Source: Heliocidaris tuberculata
Taxonomy: Eukaryota; Echinodermata; Echinoidea; Camarodonta; Echinometridae
Direction: 5' to 3'
DNA length: 64,000 nt
NCBI GenBank assembly: GCA_025618425.1
Contig: CM046852.1
Location: 6,903,566-6,967,565 of the forward strand
Positions 10,860 through 23,580 of this stretch are shown in pieces. The number at the start of each line of letters is the position of its first letter. Positions within the stretch are counted from its first letter, which is position 1. The translations under genes were made by a program, and so were the position numbers. The notes below the pieces were generated by a model that saw only the letters and a program-made list of their open reading frames with translations, had not been told where the DNA came from and made no database searches.

Positions 10860-13800
10860 CTATACGGCTTGCTGGACGTTCTGAATCAGTGTTATATTGT
10901 CTCCCTTCAGTAATATCCGTCCTATATAAGAAACGAAATAAGACAACATAAGAAACATATCATAATAATGTGAAGAATCACCAACACTTGAAAGAACTTT
11001 CATGAAATCGTTTGAAGAAAAAAAAAATGGATACGTGACAAAACAGGCCTAACAGGGTATTTCACACAGTGAATGTATTTGAAACTTCTATTTGAGCTAG
11101 AAATTCTGTTGGTACAAATAAAACCCGTATTTTCGACCGCATGAAAAGCAGCACTTTCTAGCTGACCACACATACAGTGTACACACTCCAAGAATCAGAT
11201 CAGCCAATCAAATTGCACAGCTTACATGTAGGTTCACCTGCAAATGATAGACTGGAACATTTTGCTCGTTCTGACTCCTTCGAAAGAGTGATTTTCTTTG
11301 TTTCCATAAAGCATATATTTATTAATAGAGATAAAGTTGAGTTTTGGTCTTTGAAAACATTACATTGTGAAAGAAAATTTCTTTCTGGAAGCAGTATGGA
11401 AAAATTAATAATGTACAGTGGAACCTCGTTATAAAGAGCTCCGACATAACAAGATTCCCGATACAACAAGGTGATTTTGCTGGTAATTTTCATAGTCGCA
11501 AGGTCCTCGTTATAGCGAGTTTCCACTGTAATACCGGTACATAAGAATTGGTGTATACATGTAGTGTATACTATGAGGTTTTGGTTTCATCAGAAATGAT
11601 AGGAAAGCGACTCCAGTTTGCTAAGAGCCAAATGCACTACACACAGAAATGGGCACATGGGACCACACACACACACACGCACACACATGAAAATTTGATC
11701 CAAACATTTCAGCTACATGTATTTCTTGTCATATTTTGAATATAAGGGCATTTGAGGATAAGAAAGTTCACAATCATATTTCACCTTTACCAGAATTCAA
11801 CCTTTTCTTTCAAAGGAAAAAGATTTTTTATTTGCAAAGAAATAATTATCTAATGTATATGAAGGGAAGGCAGAAGTTGGTTTGCTTTGAAAGATGTAAA
11901 TTTAGACTCACCCAGTGGTTTCCTTGTCTTATTTTTCTTGTGGTACTCCTCAGCTTCGTCTAGGACTACATTCATGTATTCATCAAAACCCTGAGAAAAT
12001 AAAACAAACAACAAAAAAAAGATTCACAACGGGGCAAATATGAGCATTACATACATGTGCATGAGTATCGATAAGTATTTCACTATTTTCAAAATAGCTA
12101 TACTATTCCAGATTTATGTTATGTTGAACCCTTACCCCTTCTTTGTCAGCTTTCTTCCCTTTCTTTTTTTCTTTCTTTTCTTTTCTTTTCTTCCTCCACT
12201 TGAGTTCAAACCTTTCTTTTGAATCATTTTACTCCACTCCTTTGCCTTCTTTTTCCAACTTTTCTACTACTCCAGGTTTTCTCCTCTTTTTTTTTCTTTG
12301 CTCATCTTCCGGTTTTTCTTCCCCTTCTCTCATTCTTCATATCTTTCTTCTTCCCCACCCCATTGACAATTATTCATACTCACGATAATGTGTCCTTCAA
12401 TCCTGAGATTTGATTGGTCATACAGCCAAATCTGAACTCTTGACCTCTGAGAAAAGAAAGAAAGGTAACAATTTCAAATTTTTAAAGAATTGTGTGGAAG
12501 GGGAGGAGGTGAGGTCTTCTATTTATATAAAATAGTATTAAAGCCTTGCTTGATACACGTCTGACTATACAGGTAAGATTGTCAAAATAATTTATGATTA
12601 TAATGTTAAGAATGAATAATTATTCAAATATTTAAATTAAAAGACATGTACACATAATACACCTTCAAGTGGATACAATACTACCGGTAATTTGTACTCA
12701 ATATTTTGGGAAATAATGAAAGTCTGCAAAATGTAATGCACGTTAATTAGTTCAGAATAATAAAATAAATAAACAGAAAATACAACCAATACATCACGTT
12801 GAATGAAAGAACAAAATAGTGTTTCATAAGAAAATAAATTAATGTATCAACAATTTTTGACAAATTTAGAAAGGATTGCTTAAATGATGAGTCGGCAAAC
12901 ACGTAGGAGGCTGAATGAAGTGATAACAATAATTTTAATTGTGTAAACTGTTACAAAAGATGTCCATGGGTATACTTACATTCTGAAGGTACCTGAAAAT
13001 CAAGTTCTGTCAGGTTTGGAAGGAAAGTCTGTTAAGGAAATTTATGGAACTTGAGATAAAATAGCAACAAAAAATAATGATCACTATACTGTATCACCAT
13101 TATCAGGGCTCTGCTCTAACTTCAATGCAGGGCTCCATATTCCTTCCCCCCCCCCCCCTTCCTCCAGAGGTCCTCTCAAAATTCTGAAATGTACAAGTGT
13201 ACTCCTGACCCACAGCAATCTACAAAAACTGAAACAGAGGCAAGAAAGAATCATGTAACGGAAAAGAGTATATGCAGTTGAAGGCTAAGCGTTTCTAATG
13301 TCAGTAATGCACAAAATGTTAAACTGAGAAAACAAGTGATAAAACTACAGAGGCAAAAAAGAAGTTCATGTACCGGTACTGCCAAAACAAACAAGGAGTC
13401 ATTACATGAACCATCATCCATTTGTGAGGATAAATAAGTTGAAAAATGAAGATCAAGAGGAAGTGTCAGCATCGGCTGCAGACTTGCAACCAAGGTTTGA
13501 AAAGGCAAAAACTGTGAAAGGAACACAGCAATTTCACAGGTTCGCACCACTTATACATTTACAAGCTTATCTGAATATAACCTTGTACTCCAGACTAGCT
13601 TTTATGGGTGAATAGGCTTCAATAGCTTTTGTGTGTATTAGCAGGCCTTTTTCCATTCTAGACAATTCATACATGAGAGGCACTCATGGGCCCTTGCCTA
13701 TGTGGGACTGTGTCCAACATTCACTGTTGCAGCAGTCACAAACAGACAACAAAATTGCTCTAAGCAAGATCTAATTTTCTTAAATTTGCTAGATAACCTG

Positions 13801-15770
13801 ATTCAGGGACTCTTCAACTCTTACTGTGCCACAAATTTGGGGATTCAAAATTGATAGTGAAATTTTAAATAATTAATAATTAACCCGATATTTTCCTCTC
13901 ATGCACTTATACATGTACAAGCTTATCTGAAGATAACCTTGTACTCAGACTAGCTCTTTTATATGTGAATAGGCTCCAATAGCTATTGTGTGTATCAGCA
14001 GGCCCTTTTCCAGGCTAGATCATTCATACAGGAGAGGAAAATAATTATTTAAAATTTCACTTTCAATTCTGAATCCCCTAATTTGTGGCACAGTAAGAGT
14101 GGAAGAGTCCATGAATCAGGTAATCTAGCGAATTTAAGAAAATTAAATCTTGCTTAGAGCAATTTTGTTGTCTGTTTTTGACTGCTGCAACAGTGAATGT
14201 TGGACACAGTCCCACATAGGCAAGGGCCTATGAGTGGGTTCGCACCAGTCAGCAAGTCTACCCTACATGTATGATGGGGGGACCTAAAGCTACGCACTTT
14301 GTTTCCAGCGGCTAAAAAGTCACCTTTTCAATGATTAATGTGAATTTCTTTCATATATCTTGGTTCTACATACTCTTAAATCAAATCCCTGAGAAAATTA
14401 CGACGGACAAATATCAATAACATTAATTTTCAAGTCGATGTCGATACCCATGTTGAATTTGGTCGAAAAAATGAAAGGGTCCTAAAGCTACGCACACGTA
14501 ATAAATGAATGCAAATCTTGATTTTGAAGCTGACTAATGCGAATTTCACCCCGATTTCAAAATAGTGATAATATCTCCAAAAATGAAGGAAAATTACTCA
14601 TTCTTTTTGGCGAACGTAAATGATAATCTCGTTGCTCAGTCACACCAGAATTTGGCGCATTGAACGCGTCGTATTGCGCGTATTTGCGGGGTGCGTAGCT
14701 TTAAGACCTGCGTAGCTTTAGGACCCCTGACCCACACCACGTATTAGTGGTCATACTGACCACTACGCGGGACGAATGCAAAAATACTAGTCATTTTCTA
14801 TCGCATGTACTTAAGGTATGGGGAAAAAATTAGATAAATATTTAAAATACTTCCTTTCAAATTCAGCTCTTTAAAATCTCACTCCTACCTTAAATGGCCG
14901 TTAGGAAGAACTTCTGATATTTCCAGCAAAATCCAAAGTCAAAATCATGTCCAAAACCTAAGAAATCCCCGCCAATTTTTTTCGCGATTGCATGTTGTTT
15001 TCCTGCTGCCGATGTTTTTAGACTAAATCGGCCAAAAAAATTTGTCCACATGAAACTCGGTATCGCGTGCACATCGATCTCTACGATCGCACATACGGAA
15101 AATCGGGAATTACGTGTGCGCGATAGGAACCGAACTTTTAACGACCGAATTTTTTAGGGGGAGATGTCAGCGCTCGCGGCGATCAGGAAATATACACGAT
15201 GACCTGCGATACCCCGTTTCGCCAGAAGTGACAGAAAATTACGGATTTCATTTTTGGAATTATCTTTTCCAACATCGGTGAGTTGAATTTATTGTATTTT
15301 ATGAATATTTTGGTGTCGTGTTTTGTAAATTAAATGCCAATTATGAGTGAATGTTGGTGAATTTTGTGCAGTGGTGTTTTGAAAGTGTCGAGGTGGATGA
15401 CTGCCTAGAGTCTACACACTAAGTATAGTAATGTCGCTATGAGTGCCCTGACCATACATGCCTTCAAGTTGAGTAGTCAAGTTGGTACTACAGATTTAGT
15501 GCAGGTTTCACAAAACCATGATTGAGACAAATATATAGAAGATATTCACATAAATCAATGACAAGATGACTTTTTAGCTACTGGAAACAAAGTGCGTAGC
15601 TTTAGGTCCCCCCATCATACACCTCACTGTCCATAGTCCCACACATTCAATTAGAATCAACAATTGCCAAAAATATGCACTAAAAAATCTCAGGAAAAAA
15701 GCTTATAACGTTAAAAGGATACGATCGGTTGAACCATGACTTTCTGCACCTTCTGCCCTTTATACGCCAT
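10860..15770 (-). CDS. SNRPE: Small nuclear ribonucleoprotein Sm E (complete, 5 exons)
   Basis: Coding exons in order of transcription: 15723..15770, 12980..13006, 12384..12446, 11912..11990 and 10860..10921, all with AG/GT borders; total 279 nt, 92 aa, the same length as human SmE. Peptide landmarks: [45 protein letters not shown], then a segment beginning [15 protein letters not shown], and at the end [20 protein letters not shown]. Sm1 (with GFDEYMN) and Sm2 ([12 protein letters not shown]) motifs are intact. SmE is part of the heptameric Sm ring on U1, U2, U4 and U5 snRNAs in pre-mRNA splicing. The ATG is fixed by the conserved N-terminus. Exon 2 is only 27 nt (9 codons). Intron 1 (13007..15722) holds two inverted-repeat elements and intron 4 holds a pogo-like MITE. 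Confidence 0.96.
11415..11530. mobile_element. pogo/Tigger-like MITE, copy 3, in intron 4 of SNRPE
   Basis: TA-CAGTGGAACCTCGTTATAA ... GTTATAGCGAGTTTCCACTG-TA: about 116 bp, near-perfect inverted ends, TA on both sides, internal GATACAACAAGG repeats. Confidence 0.75.
13547..14236. repeat. Mixed direct/inverted duplication in SNRPE intron 1
   Basis: A segment of about 130 bp at 13547..13677 (CTTATACATTTACAAGCTTA...) recurs directly at 13903..14037. The following segment of about 200 bp (13678..13880) recurs in inverted orientation at 14038..14236. Flanking words GGTTCGCACCA occur directly at both outer edges (13539 and 14236 regions). The arms are about 85-90 percent alike by eye. No protein is encoded. 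Confidence 0.7.
14270..15619. mobile_element. DNA element with 50-bp inverted termini, TA duplication, in SNRPE intron 1
   Basis: Left end after TA begins TGATGGGGGGACCTAAAGCT; the right end is its complement, ending before TA at 15618. Similarity extends about 50 bp inward with a few mismatches. The inner word GCGTAGCTTTAGGACC or its complement recurs at about 14478, 14690 and 14708, so subterminal repeats are present. No transposase frame; a non-autonomous element is likely. TA at both edges suggests a Tc1/mariner-type origin. Confidence 0.75.
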
Positions 15771-16094
15771 TTTCACAATTTCGTGTACAGCTTCAACACA
15801 AAGGTTTAATTCAATAATTTGGCTAATAAACAAAGCAAAATCGTTCCCACTTCGTTTCTTGATTGTCGATGGCGTCCAATCAATCAATTTTCCACATGTT
15901 ATACCTTCGACTCACACTTAGTGTCAGTAGATGGCGCTATATAGATCTATCTGGATCTATGCAGAGCTATCTCTATCAACGCGCTCTGGATCTATGGATC
16001 TATATAATTTTGTCTTTTGGAATCTCAGAGATCATGGATATCGATTAGACTGATTTTCTCATCCGGATAGTTGGGTACACAGACGGCTCCTCAT
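15771..16094 (-). promoter_or_regulatory. Upstream region of SNRPE (probable promoter area)
   Basis: Immediately 5' of the Sm-E start codon on the minus strand. No TATA box or initiator could be assigned. Contains several GGATCTAT words at 15945..16005. Placement rests only on the position relative to the start codon. Confidence 0.3.
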
Positions 16095-18066
16095 GGGAAA
16101 TAGTGTTCATTTTTTTTTCAACATGGATACCGAAGTAAAATTTAATGCTGAAAACGATGCCATTGACTGATTTTTGATAAACAGAGCCCAGAGTGCCCAA
16201 AATTTATGTTTTAGTGGCCCGCCATTGTTTTTATGCATTTCAGAGTCAACTTTGGAGATAGAAACGTTTGTCTGGTGTTGAAAACCCACCATAAACAGTA
16301 AATGAAATATGGTAGTGGTTAAGTCCCATCAAAGACCACAGGGGCCCGGAATTTGTTCTAAAGGGGTCCAAAGGACCAGCTACTCACTAGAGTCGAAAAG
16401 AGTGCTTTAAATACCTTTCCCAAGTTAATAGAAGCTCAGTAAATGGCTACTTTGTTATCAAAATACAATGATACATTGTGGGTATGATGACATAGTGGCC
16501 AAATATCTGTCAGGTGCCCAAATTTTGATTTTAGAGGGCCAAATGTAACACAAGTAATTATAGAGCTGCATTAAACTATAGTGGCATGACATATTTTCTT
16601 TCTAAAGATATTGGAAAATGTGTTCTACAAATAGTATTTATCAAATCAATCAAGATTACATCATTTTGGGGGCACCTGACAGGACATGGGATCCCTGAAT
16701 CTGTTAATTGCGGCCCAGATGCATTAAAAATCATATATATCACTGACCTCCATATTAAAAACATATATGCTACGTGATATGCAGATGCTATTGGTGATAG
16801 TCATGCAGGATAAATATACACGGCGGGCACCTACAGCTTCCGTTAAAAAGGTTTCAGGCCCATTTACGTAAATAAGGGCACATCAAAGGGACCACAGAAT
16901 TGCTTAAATAATGCAGTGAGCTCAGCAGTACTGTTCCTTTAAGTGATCTCAGTACAAAGAGGTATGTACAAAGCACCACAGTTCGAAATTTCAGCATTCA
17001 ACGACAAACTCTGAGTGCTAAAATAAAAGTTCTAAAACATCTTTCTGTCGAATGTGACAGGATTTGTAAAACTGTCCCATACGTAGCTTTTTGTGTACTC
17101 CCACTCCCATAAAGACGAAAAAAGGCAAAGAATTATGTTCAGTGGAAGCTGCTTATGGCTTTCTGTTAACACTCTAGTAGCCAGGATTTTATTTTGGGAA
17201 GGGTGGTCGGATCGCATGGGCAGAGCGTGCGCCCTTGGGGTAAGGGGGGGGGGGGGGGTAAGGGAGGGGCTTTGGCATCTGTTCAAATCGAGACATGGAG
17301 ACAGCTGATCTATTCCATTCAGTAAAATACATATCATGAACAAAGCTGGAGACTGTGTTCTTGATTCATTTTAAACTAAGGCAAAATTTGAATGCTAAAA
17401 TAAAAGTCTAAAACACATATCTCTGGGGAGTGAGAAGGGCCTATATTGAGTGTGAGCTCTTTTTAACATCCTACAATACAGCATTCATAGAGTATATTTA
17501 TCGTTTTATGTATTTTCTTTCAATACCATTAGAAATTTGTTTGTTTGTTTGGTTGGTTTTATTTCTGCGTTCAAATATAAATTAATCAAATACATTTCAA
17601 AAAATAACAAATACATACAGTGAAATTTTACAAAAGAAATTGCATTACGAAAGAATCATGTAACAATAATATTATACAACAAGAACGTAATAAACATACA
17701 AATAAGATTTTTTTAAAATATAGATATACAGTAAATATTTTTCAATAAATTAGAGAGATAATTTTGAACGCAGGAGACCGCCATCGTGAGCGGTTAGGCT
17801 GGAGATGGATGGCGGCCTCGTAAATTGTTTCAGGGAAATATAAGGGCTTACAGTTTTGTGCATCAGAGTACTATACGGAAACAATAATGATAACCACAAA
17901 CATATTTCCCGAGTAGGCGTACATTTACGGTCTGATGACTGCAAAATATTTCGAAAAGGAGATTACACATCTGGGCACTGCTTATCAAAAATCAGTCGAT
18001 GGCATCGTTTTCAGCATTAAATTTTACTTCGGTATCCATGTTGAAAAAAAGTGAACACTATTTCGG
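16095..18066. mobile_element. Inverted-repeat-bounded segment (about 2 kb)
   Basis: The arm at 16095..16190 (GGAAATAGTGTTCATT..., then CAACATGGATACCGAAGTAA) reappears inverted at 17970..18066 with small indels. The interior has a G run (17245..17260) and, at 17537..17960, a stretch that on the minus strand ends in AATAAAACCAACCAAAC, resembling a LINE 3' tail. No transposase and no clear target duplication. Confidence 0.5.
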
Positions 18067-19555
18067 GTGGGAGGATGGTGTGTACAAACATCCCCCCCCC
18101 CCCCCAGGTTTCACCCTACCAAAAAAAACACACACACAAAATGGTGGAAAATATACATTTCTATATTATGTTGTAGATAAATATAATTTTATATATTATA
18201 TCTATTAATATTATTCAAATTCATATATTCTTTATTTCAATATAAATATTATTTATCTATATACAGTATTGTAGATTTATATGAGTCTATTAATATTTAT
18301 CTACAATTCTGTCGTTGCTTCTGATTTTCCCCCGATATATTTTTACACCACTAGAAAGTGAAAACCGTCTACTTCAAATTATACAACATGGGTGTTGATC
18401 TGGGAGGGATATGGAGTTATAATTTTTTTTGTTTTTAATGAAGGGGGGGGGGGGGTGGCCTGCATGTGTTACCTTCCCCAAATATATTTAGAGGTGATTT
18501 TTTTTCGAAGTCATAATGCAGAAAAATTATTTAGATTAAAAGTACATGTAATTATTCTGGATTTAGAGGGTTCAGTCGGTAACTTTCCTTTATAATGCAA
18601 TTCTGCAAAACTGAAATGAAATGTGGTGGAAATGTGGTGGAATCGAATGTGGTGGAGAAAGAGGGAATACATCACACCCAATATCTATTGAGGATGATGA
18701 TGACCTGTGTCATCATCACCCAACTATACATAGAAGAATTTTGAAATGACAATCATAACATGTAGGCCCGGTCAGAAGCACCGCTCCGGGCGTTGCATGT
18801 GTGCACAGTCCCCTTCTTTTCCCTTTAACTTCAGATTAGTACCCCCATTTTTCTTTCGAATAAGTTCCCGTTCCATATTCTTTTAAGTGCCCATTTTGAT
18901 AATTACACCTCATCCCTCACCTTACCTTTGATAAATGCTCCTATTTCAACGAGAGCATATTCCCCTTTTAATCCCTTTTATTCCTTTTAATATAACAAGT
19001 CTTTTTTTTTTCTTTGTAATATATAGACACTGATTTAATTTTCTACTTTATATAAAAACATTCTCCCGTTCCTATAAATGCCCCTTTTCAGGTGTGATTA
19101 GTGCCCCTTTTCACCTCTGATGAACTGCCTTTTCTACCTTTTCTACACATTCATTTATTTTTCTAATAATTGAAGTGTCCTTTTCCCTATGATAATTGCC
19201 ACGTTTTCCTTTTCCATAACATGTGCACCTAATCCAAAGTGACTTAAAGCTAACATTCCCAAAGGCTCGCTCGCAATGCTCGCTTGTATTAAAAGTATAG
19301 CTTATTGAATAAATTTTCATTGTGAAATTTTGCAAATGAAACCCTATCAGAATTGTGTTTCCCCGTTTTTATATTACAATGTAATTGCAACCTCACAAAT
19401 TTTGAATAATGTTTGCTCGCTCGCTTCGCTCGCTCGCTCAATATTCAAATCAAACCACAAAACTGCAAAGCATGATGCTAAAGTTGTATCTTGGACATGC
19501 AAAGAGAAAAACCATATACATGTATATCCACCCTCACCTTACACTATATTGATTT

Positions 19556-19594
<39 letters not shown>

Positions 19595-20030
19595 TTATAT
19601 TCCACATACTAAGAATCTTGCTGTCAAATTGGTCAAAAGGTAATCACGTGATAAAATGTAGTTCTCCCAATCAATCGACCAGAGAAGAAAAGTATTATAT
19701 TCTTATAGAAGACCAGTTAGAGAGCTTGATTGAACTTATAAGATGGCATAGCTTTATTAAGGTACTGTGCAGGCAGACATCTTTGTAGTCAAGTATCCAT
19801 GTGCTGGTATCATACAAGAACTCATTGTTTCATAACTGACCTGTCATGAGTCATGGGTTTCAGGTCATTCTATATTTAGCTATACATGCAAGTCTGTATT
19901 TGCAGACTCTGTTAACTAGCTATCACTACCAAAAGTTCGTGACCTTGACAGAATAGTGCTTATGTGTTTCGCTGATCTCTTTAGTCCATTACAGAGTCAC
20001 AATGCGTTATCAATATCTTGGGTAGGCGCG
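18067..20030. other. Intergenic, low complexity, no gene seen
   Basis: C run (18092..18105), AT-rich 18170..18300, G run (18444..18455), (TA)n at about 19556..19588 and two patches of GCTCGCTCGCTTCGCTCGC-type sequence (about 19265 and 19415). Open frames here are short and unrecognised. Confidence 0.35.
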
Positions 20031-20033
20031 AAA

Positions 20034-20081
20034 CATAGAGATACATACTATATTAGGCCTAATATAGTATGTATCTCTATG
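20034..20081. repeat. Perfect 48-bp palindrome
   Basis: Two 24-bp arms, starting CATAGAGATACATACTATAT, meet at AGGCCT with no spacer. The palindrome is flanked on both sides by a direct GCGCGAAA (20026..20033 and 20082..20089). Confidence 0.95.
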
Positions 20082-20090
20082 GCGCGAAAT

Positions 20091-20190
20091 GAAAAGTGCG
20101 TGACCTTTACGAATAGTCAAATTGAAAAGTGCGTGACCTCTACGAACAGTCAAAATGAAAAGTACGTGCGTGACCTTTACAAATAGCTCC
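20091..20190 (+). repeat. Three 33-bp tandem repeats
   Basis: Unit GAAAAGTGCGTGACCTTTAC plus GAATAGTCAAAT, three copies with small differences; a looser relative lies at 19938. They begin just after the palindrome. Confidence 0.8.
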
Positions 20191-21161
20191 ATAGGTGTAC
20201 TAAAATAAGCGCGCATTGCCCAATCACGCGATTAAAATGATAAAACAATAAGTGCGCACCCAGTAGGGATACAGTTTATCGTGGTTTTCACTTCTTTTGT
20301 GAATTCGGGCCTAAATGTTTTTTCCCAGAAGTAGACAATAATTGTCTACTTATACCAGTTAAATGTTTCAGATGTGGAATATAAAGCAAATAATCACCTT
20401 TTGATTTCAGGCGATGAGACGTACTACTACGTCTAGTCGGAAAGGGGGGTTCCCGTGCACCATCGAGATACATGTTTTTTAACCAACTTTTGTATAATGC
20501 CTGAAGTATCTAGTTAATGAATTTTGATGTTTCCATTGCCAAATCGTGTCCCATGGGGTTCAAAATCGGCCATTTTGGAAGCCATCTTGAATTTTTGATG
20601 AAATTCCATAATTAGCATATCTTTTGAATTAGACATCATGTATGAATAAATAAAACAGCTTTTTTGAGTAATATTAGGGCAAGGAATTGATTCAGAGCGT
20701 TATTTTTGTGATTTGAGTAACCTGGATTCCACAAAACATCAAAAAATGTGAAAAAAGTGATAAAATTTGCACCAAAAAAATCGTGCATCCTAACGTCATC
20801 TTGTTTTTCAACAAGTAAAACCAATGATAACCTGCAAATTTTTACAAAAATATGTTGAGAGGGATATAATCATGATTTTCATGAATAAATTTACACATAT
20901 ACCTTAAAAGTGTACCAGTATGGTCAGCTTAATGACACCTCTCAAATTAGGAAATACATGCGTTTTTCATGCACAATCGACGCCCATTGGCTATTGTGTG
21001 CGAAACCCCATAGACTTGAGTGTTAGAAGCGGCACAGTTGAGACGCTTTTACCAGCTTGTGTGGTAAGAATTATACGTTGAGTTATGTGCATAAATGCAT
21101 GAAATTTAAATGATTTTTATAGTGTACATTGAGCACTTTGTAATGCTTGATAGTTTATACA
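20191..21161. other. Intergenic, nothing recognised
   Basis: No coding exon, repeat boundary or RNA gene that I can support in this AT-rich stretch. Confidence 0.3.
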
Positions 21162-22079
21162 CAAAGACAGTAAAATTAATCATTTGAGACCAAATCGAAC
21201 ATAGATACACATTGCTGCAGCTGCAGTAGATTAGGGTAATGTTTGCGTGTTAGAGAAGGCACGTTTCGAACCCTCTCCCAATATGATTGGTAAGATTCAT
21301 GCATGTTCAAACCATAGACGAATGGTTCAAACATACATTGATGCTTTAAAATCAATATGACATATGTCAATAATGCAATGCTGTACGTAACGAAATGGTT
21401 TAAGAACAACAAAATTTCGTTATTTAAGATAGAAATATGCCTTCTTGCGACCGAGCACACCTTGATATTAGTAATTAGAGGTAGATAGTTTGGGTCCCAG
21501 AATTTACACTGGAAGAAGAGATATACCAGCGAACATTAATGATTTTCTTTAATGTCGTTTTGGAATGCGTTGAAAAGATAATTTCATGATTCATAAACGT
21601 AGGTGTATCACTTTGTAAAGATACTTAGGAACAAAATATACCCGAATGGCAAGACTGAGAACATTTTTAGATGGAAGTTACACAAAGTCAAGCCTATGGT
21701 ACAAGGTCCAGATTTTCGTTACAAATAAAATCAACTCCCTGCCAGAATATGAGGTTACAGTTGCCCGAATATAAGGTGTAGACGCCCATTATAGGTAATT
21801 TCACATTCTTGGGTGATGCAGTCCTTTACCCCGCCCCCTCCCCGCCTTTTACGCCTGTGAAGATATTCATAATAATTGTAATTCCGTTTAATTTTCTAAT
21901 CTATCTAAAATGTTTTCTAAATGTTACTTAGAACATGCCGGTAATGATGATCTGCCTATGTTTCTTTCCCCATTATTTTCTTTGATAGTGATGATAATTA
22001 CTTTTTGTGATGACGGTGGGTCATAGTACTTGCATACTGTGATTACTCGTACTAAGAGTATTCACGTAAAGTTTGTTGA

Positions 22080-23118
22080 CATCATCCTTTTTGAGCAATA
22101 TCTTCATCTCTCCTCTCACATCTGACATCTCTATCTCTTTCTTTCTCACTCTTTTCCCCCCTCTATTCTCGTCTCTCGCACACTTCCTCCCCTTTCCTTT
22201 CTCAATTCTCCCTCTCTCTATTTCTTACTCCCTGTCTCTGTTTTTTCTCCTCTTCCCTCTTTCTTCCCTCTCTCTCTTTCTCTCTTCCTTTCTCCATCTA
22301 CCCGCTCTTTTCTTTTATGTTCCTAGCTATTCCCCCTTCTTCTATTTATCTTCCAAGTCTCTCCATGTCAACCTTCTTCCTTTGTAGTTTGTTCTTTCTG
22401 TTCATGCACCATCTCTCTCTCATCTGTGTTTCTGTCTGAAGTCCATCCCCAATTTCACCCTATATGTTTCTCCTTATCCATCTCTCTCCCTCTCTGTTTC
22501 TTTCTCTGTCTCTCTGTTATCCTCTTTCTCTGTCTATATTTTGTTCTTTCCTTCCCCTCAGGTCTCTCTCTCTCTTTCTCTCTCTGTAATTCTCTCTTAA
22601 CCATGCCCGTCTGTACCTTCATTGTCTCTCTTTGCCTTCCTTCTTCTCCCCCTCTTGCTCTTTCTCCACTCTCATGACTGTCCTTCTCTGTCAACATGGC
22701 TCTCCTGTCTCCTCTCCCACTTCTTTATGTCTCTGTCTTTCTATTCCCCTTCCCTATTTTCTCCCTGTCTCTCTCCGTCTGCCTAACTTCTTTCCCCTCC
22801 TTCTCTTAAATCGCTGCTCTCACCCCCCCCCCACTCCCCTCCCATCCGTTTCCTTGTCCCATCTCCCCTTTCTCTCCACCTTCTGTTTGTATGTCTGTCT
22901 ACCCCCTCCCCCCCGCATGCCTCTCTCTTTCTCTCTCTATCCATCCCCACCTCTTATTTCCCTGTCATGCCTGTGTCTCTCCATCTCTCCCTCACTCTAT
23001 TTCTCTCCCTTTCATCTCAATAATCTGTTCTGTCTCCATTTTCACTCCCTATCCCCCTCCTCTCCCTCTTCATTCCCTCTCTGTCCATCACTAATTTGAT
23101 CCTTCCCCCTCAGCGCGT

Positions 23119-23160
<42 letters not shown>

Positions 23161-23580
23161 TCCCTCTCTCATCTTACCACCCACTCCCTTGTACCATCTC
23201 CCTCTTCCCTACCCGTCTCTCTGCTTGTCTGTCTGTTTCTCTCTCTGACTCTGTCTGTCTGCCTTTTTCTCTCAATCATCCCACGTCTCTCCTTTCTTCC
23301 GTGGCTTGCCTTGCCTTGCCTTCTCTTCTGTTCTCTCTCCTCCTCCTCCTCTACTTTCTCTCCCCACTCTTCTCAGTCACCATCTTCCTCTCACGTCCTA
23401 TATCCCTCTTTTATCCCTGTCTCCCCTGCCTCTGCATCCTCTCTCTTTCTCCTCCTCCTCTCTCTATGACTCTCTCCCCCCCCCCCTCTCTCTAAACCTC
23501 TCCTCTCCTCTCGTTTTCTCCCTTTCTCTAGCTCTCTACGTCTCTGCATCTTCTTTCCCTTTGTCATGTCTCTAACCATG
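22080..23580. repeat. 1.5-kb polypyrimidine (CT-rich) tract
   Basis: Almost entirely C and T on the plus strand, with a (CT)n core at 23118..23156 and C runs. Long open frames rich in S, L, P and F (plus strand) or R, E and G (minus strand) are composition artefacts. Such tracts can adopt triplex (H-DNA) structures. Confidence 0.9.

Noticed and set aside
13535..14250. GGTTCGCACC words as possible tRNA T-loops
   Set aside because: No acceptor or anticodon stems around them; they are edges of a repeat.
17750..17944. Minus-strand 64-codon frame
   Set aside because: Lies in a likely LINE 3' tail region, no domain recognised.
22073..23579. Several long open frames on both strands in the CT-rich tract
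   Set aside because: Composition effect: CT-only sequence rarely makes stop codons; peptides are S/L/P/F or R/E/G low complexity with no domain.
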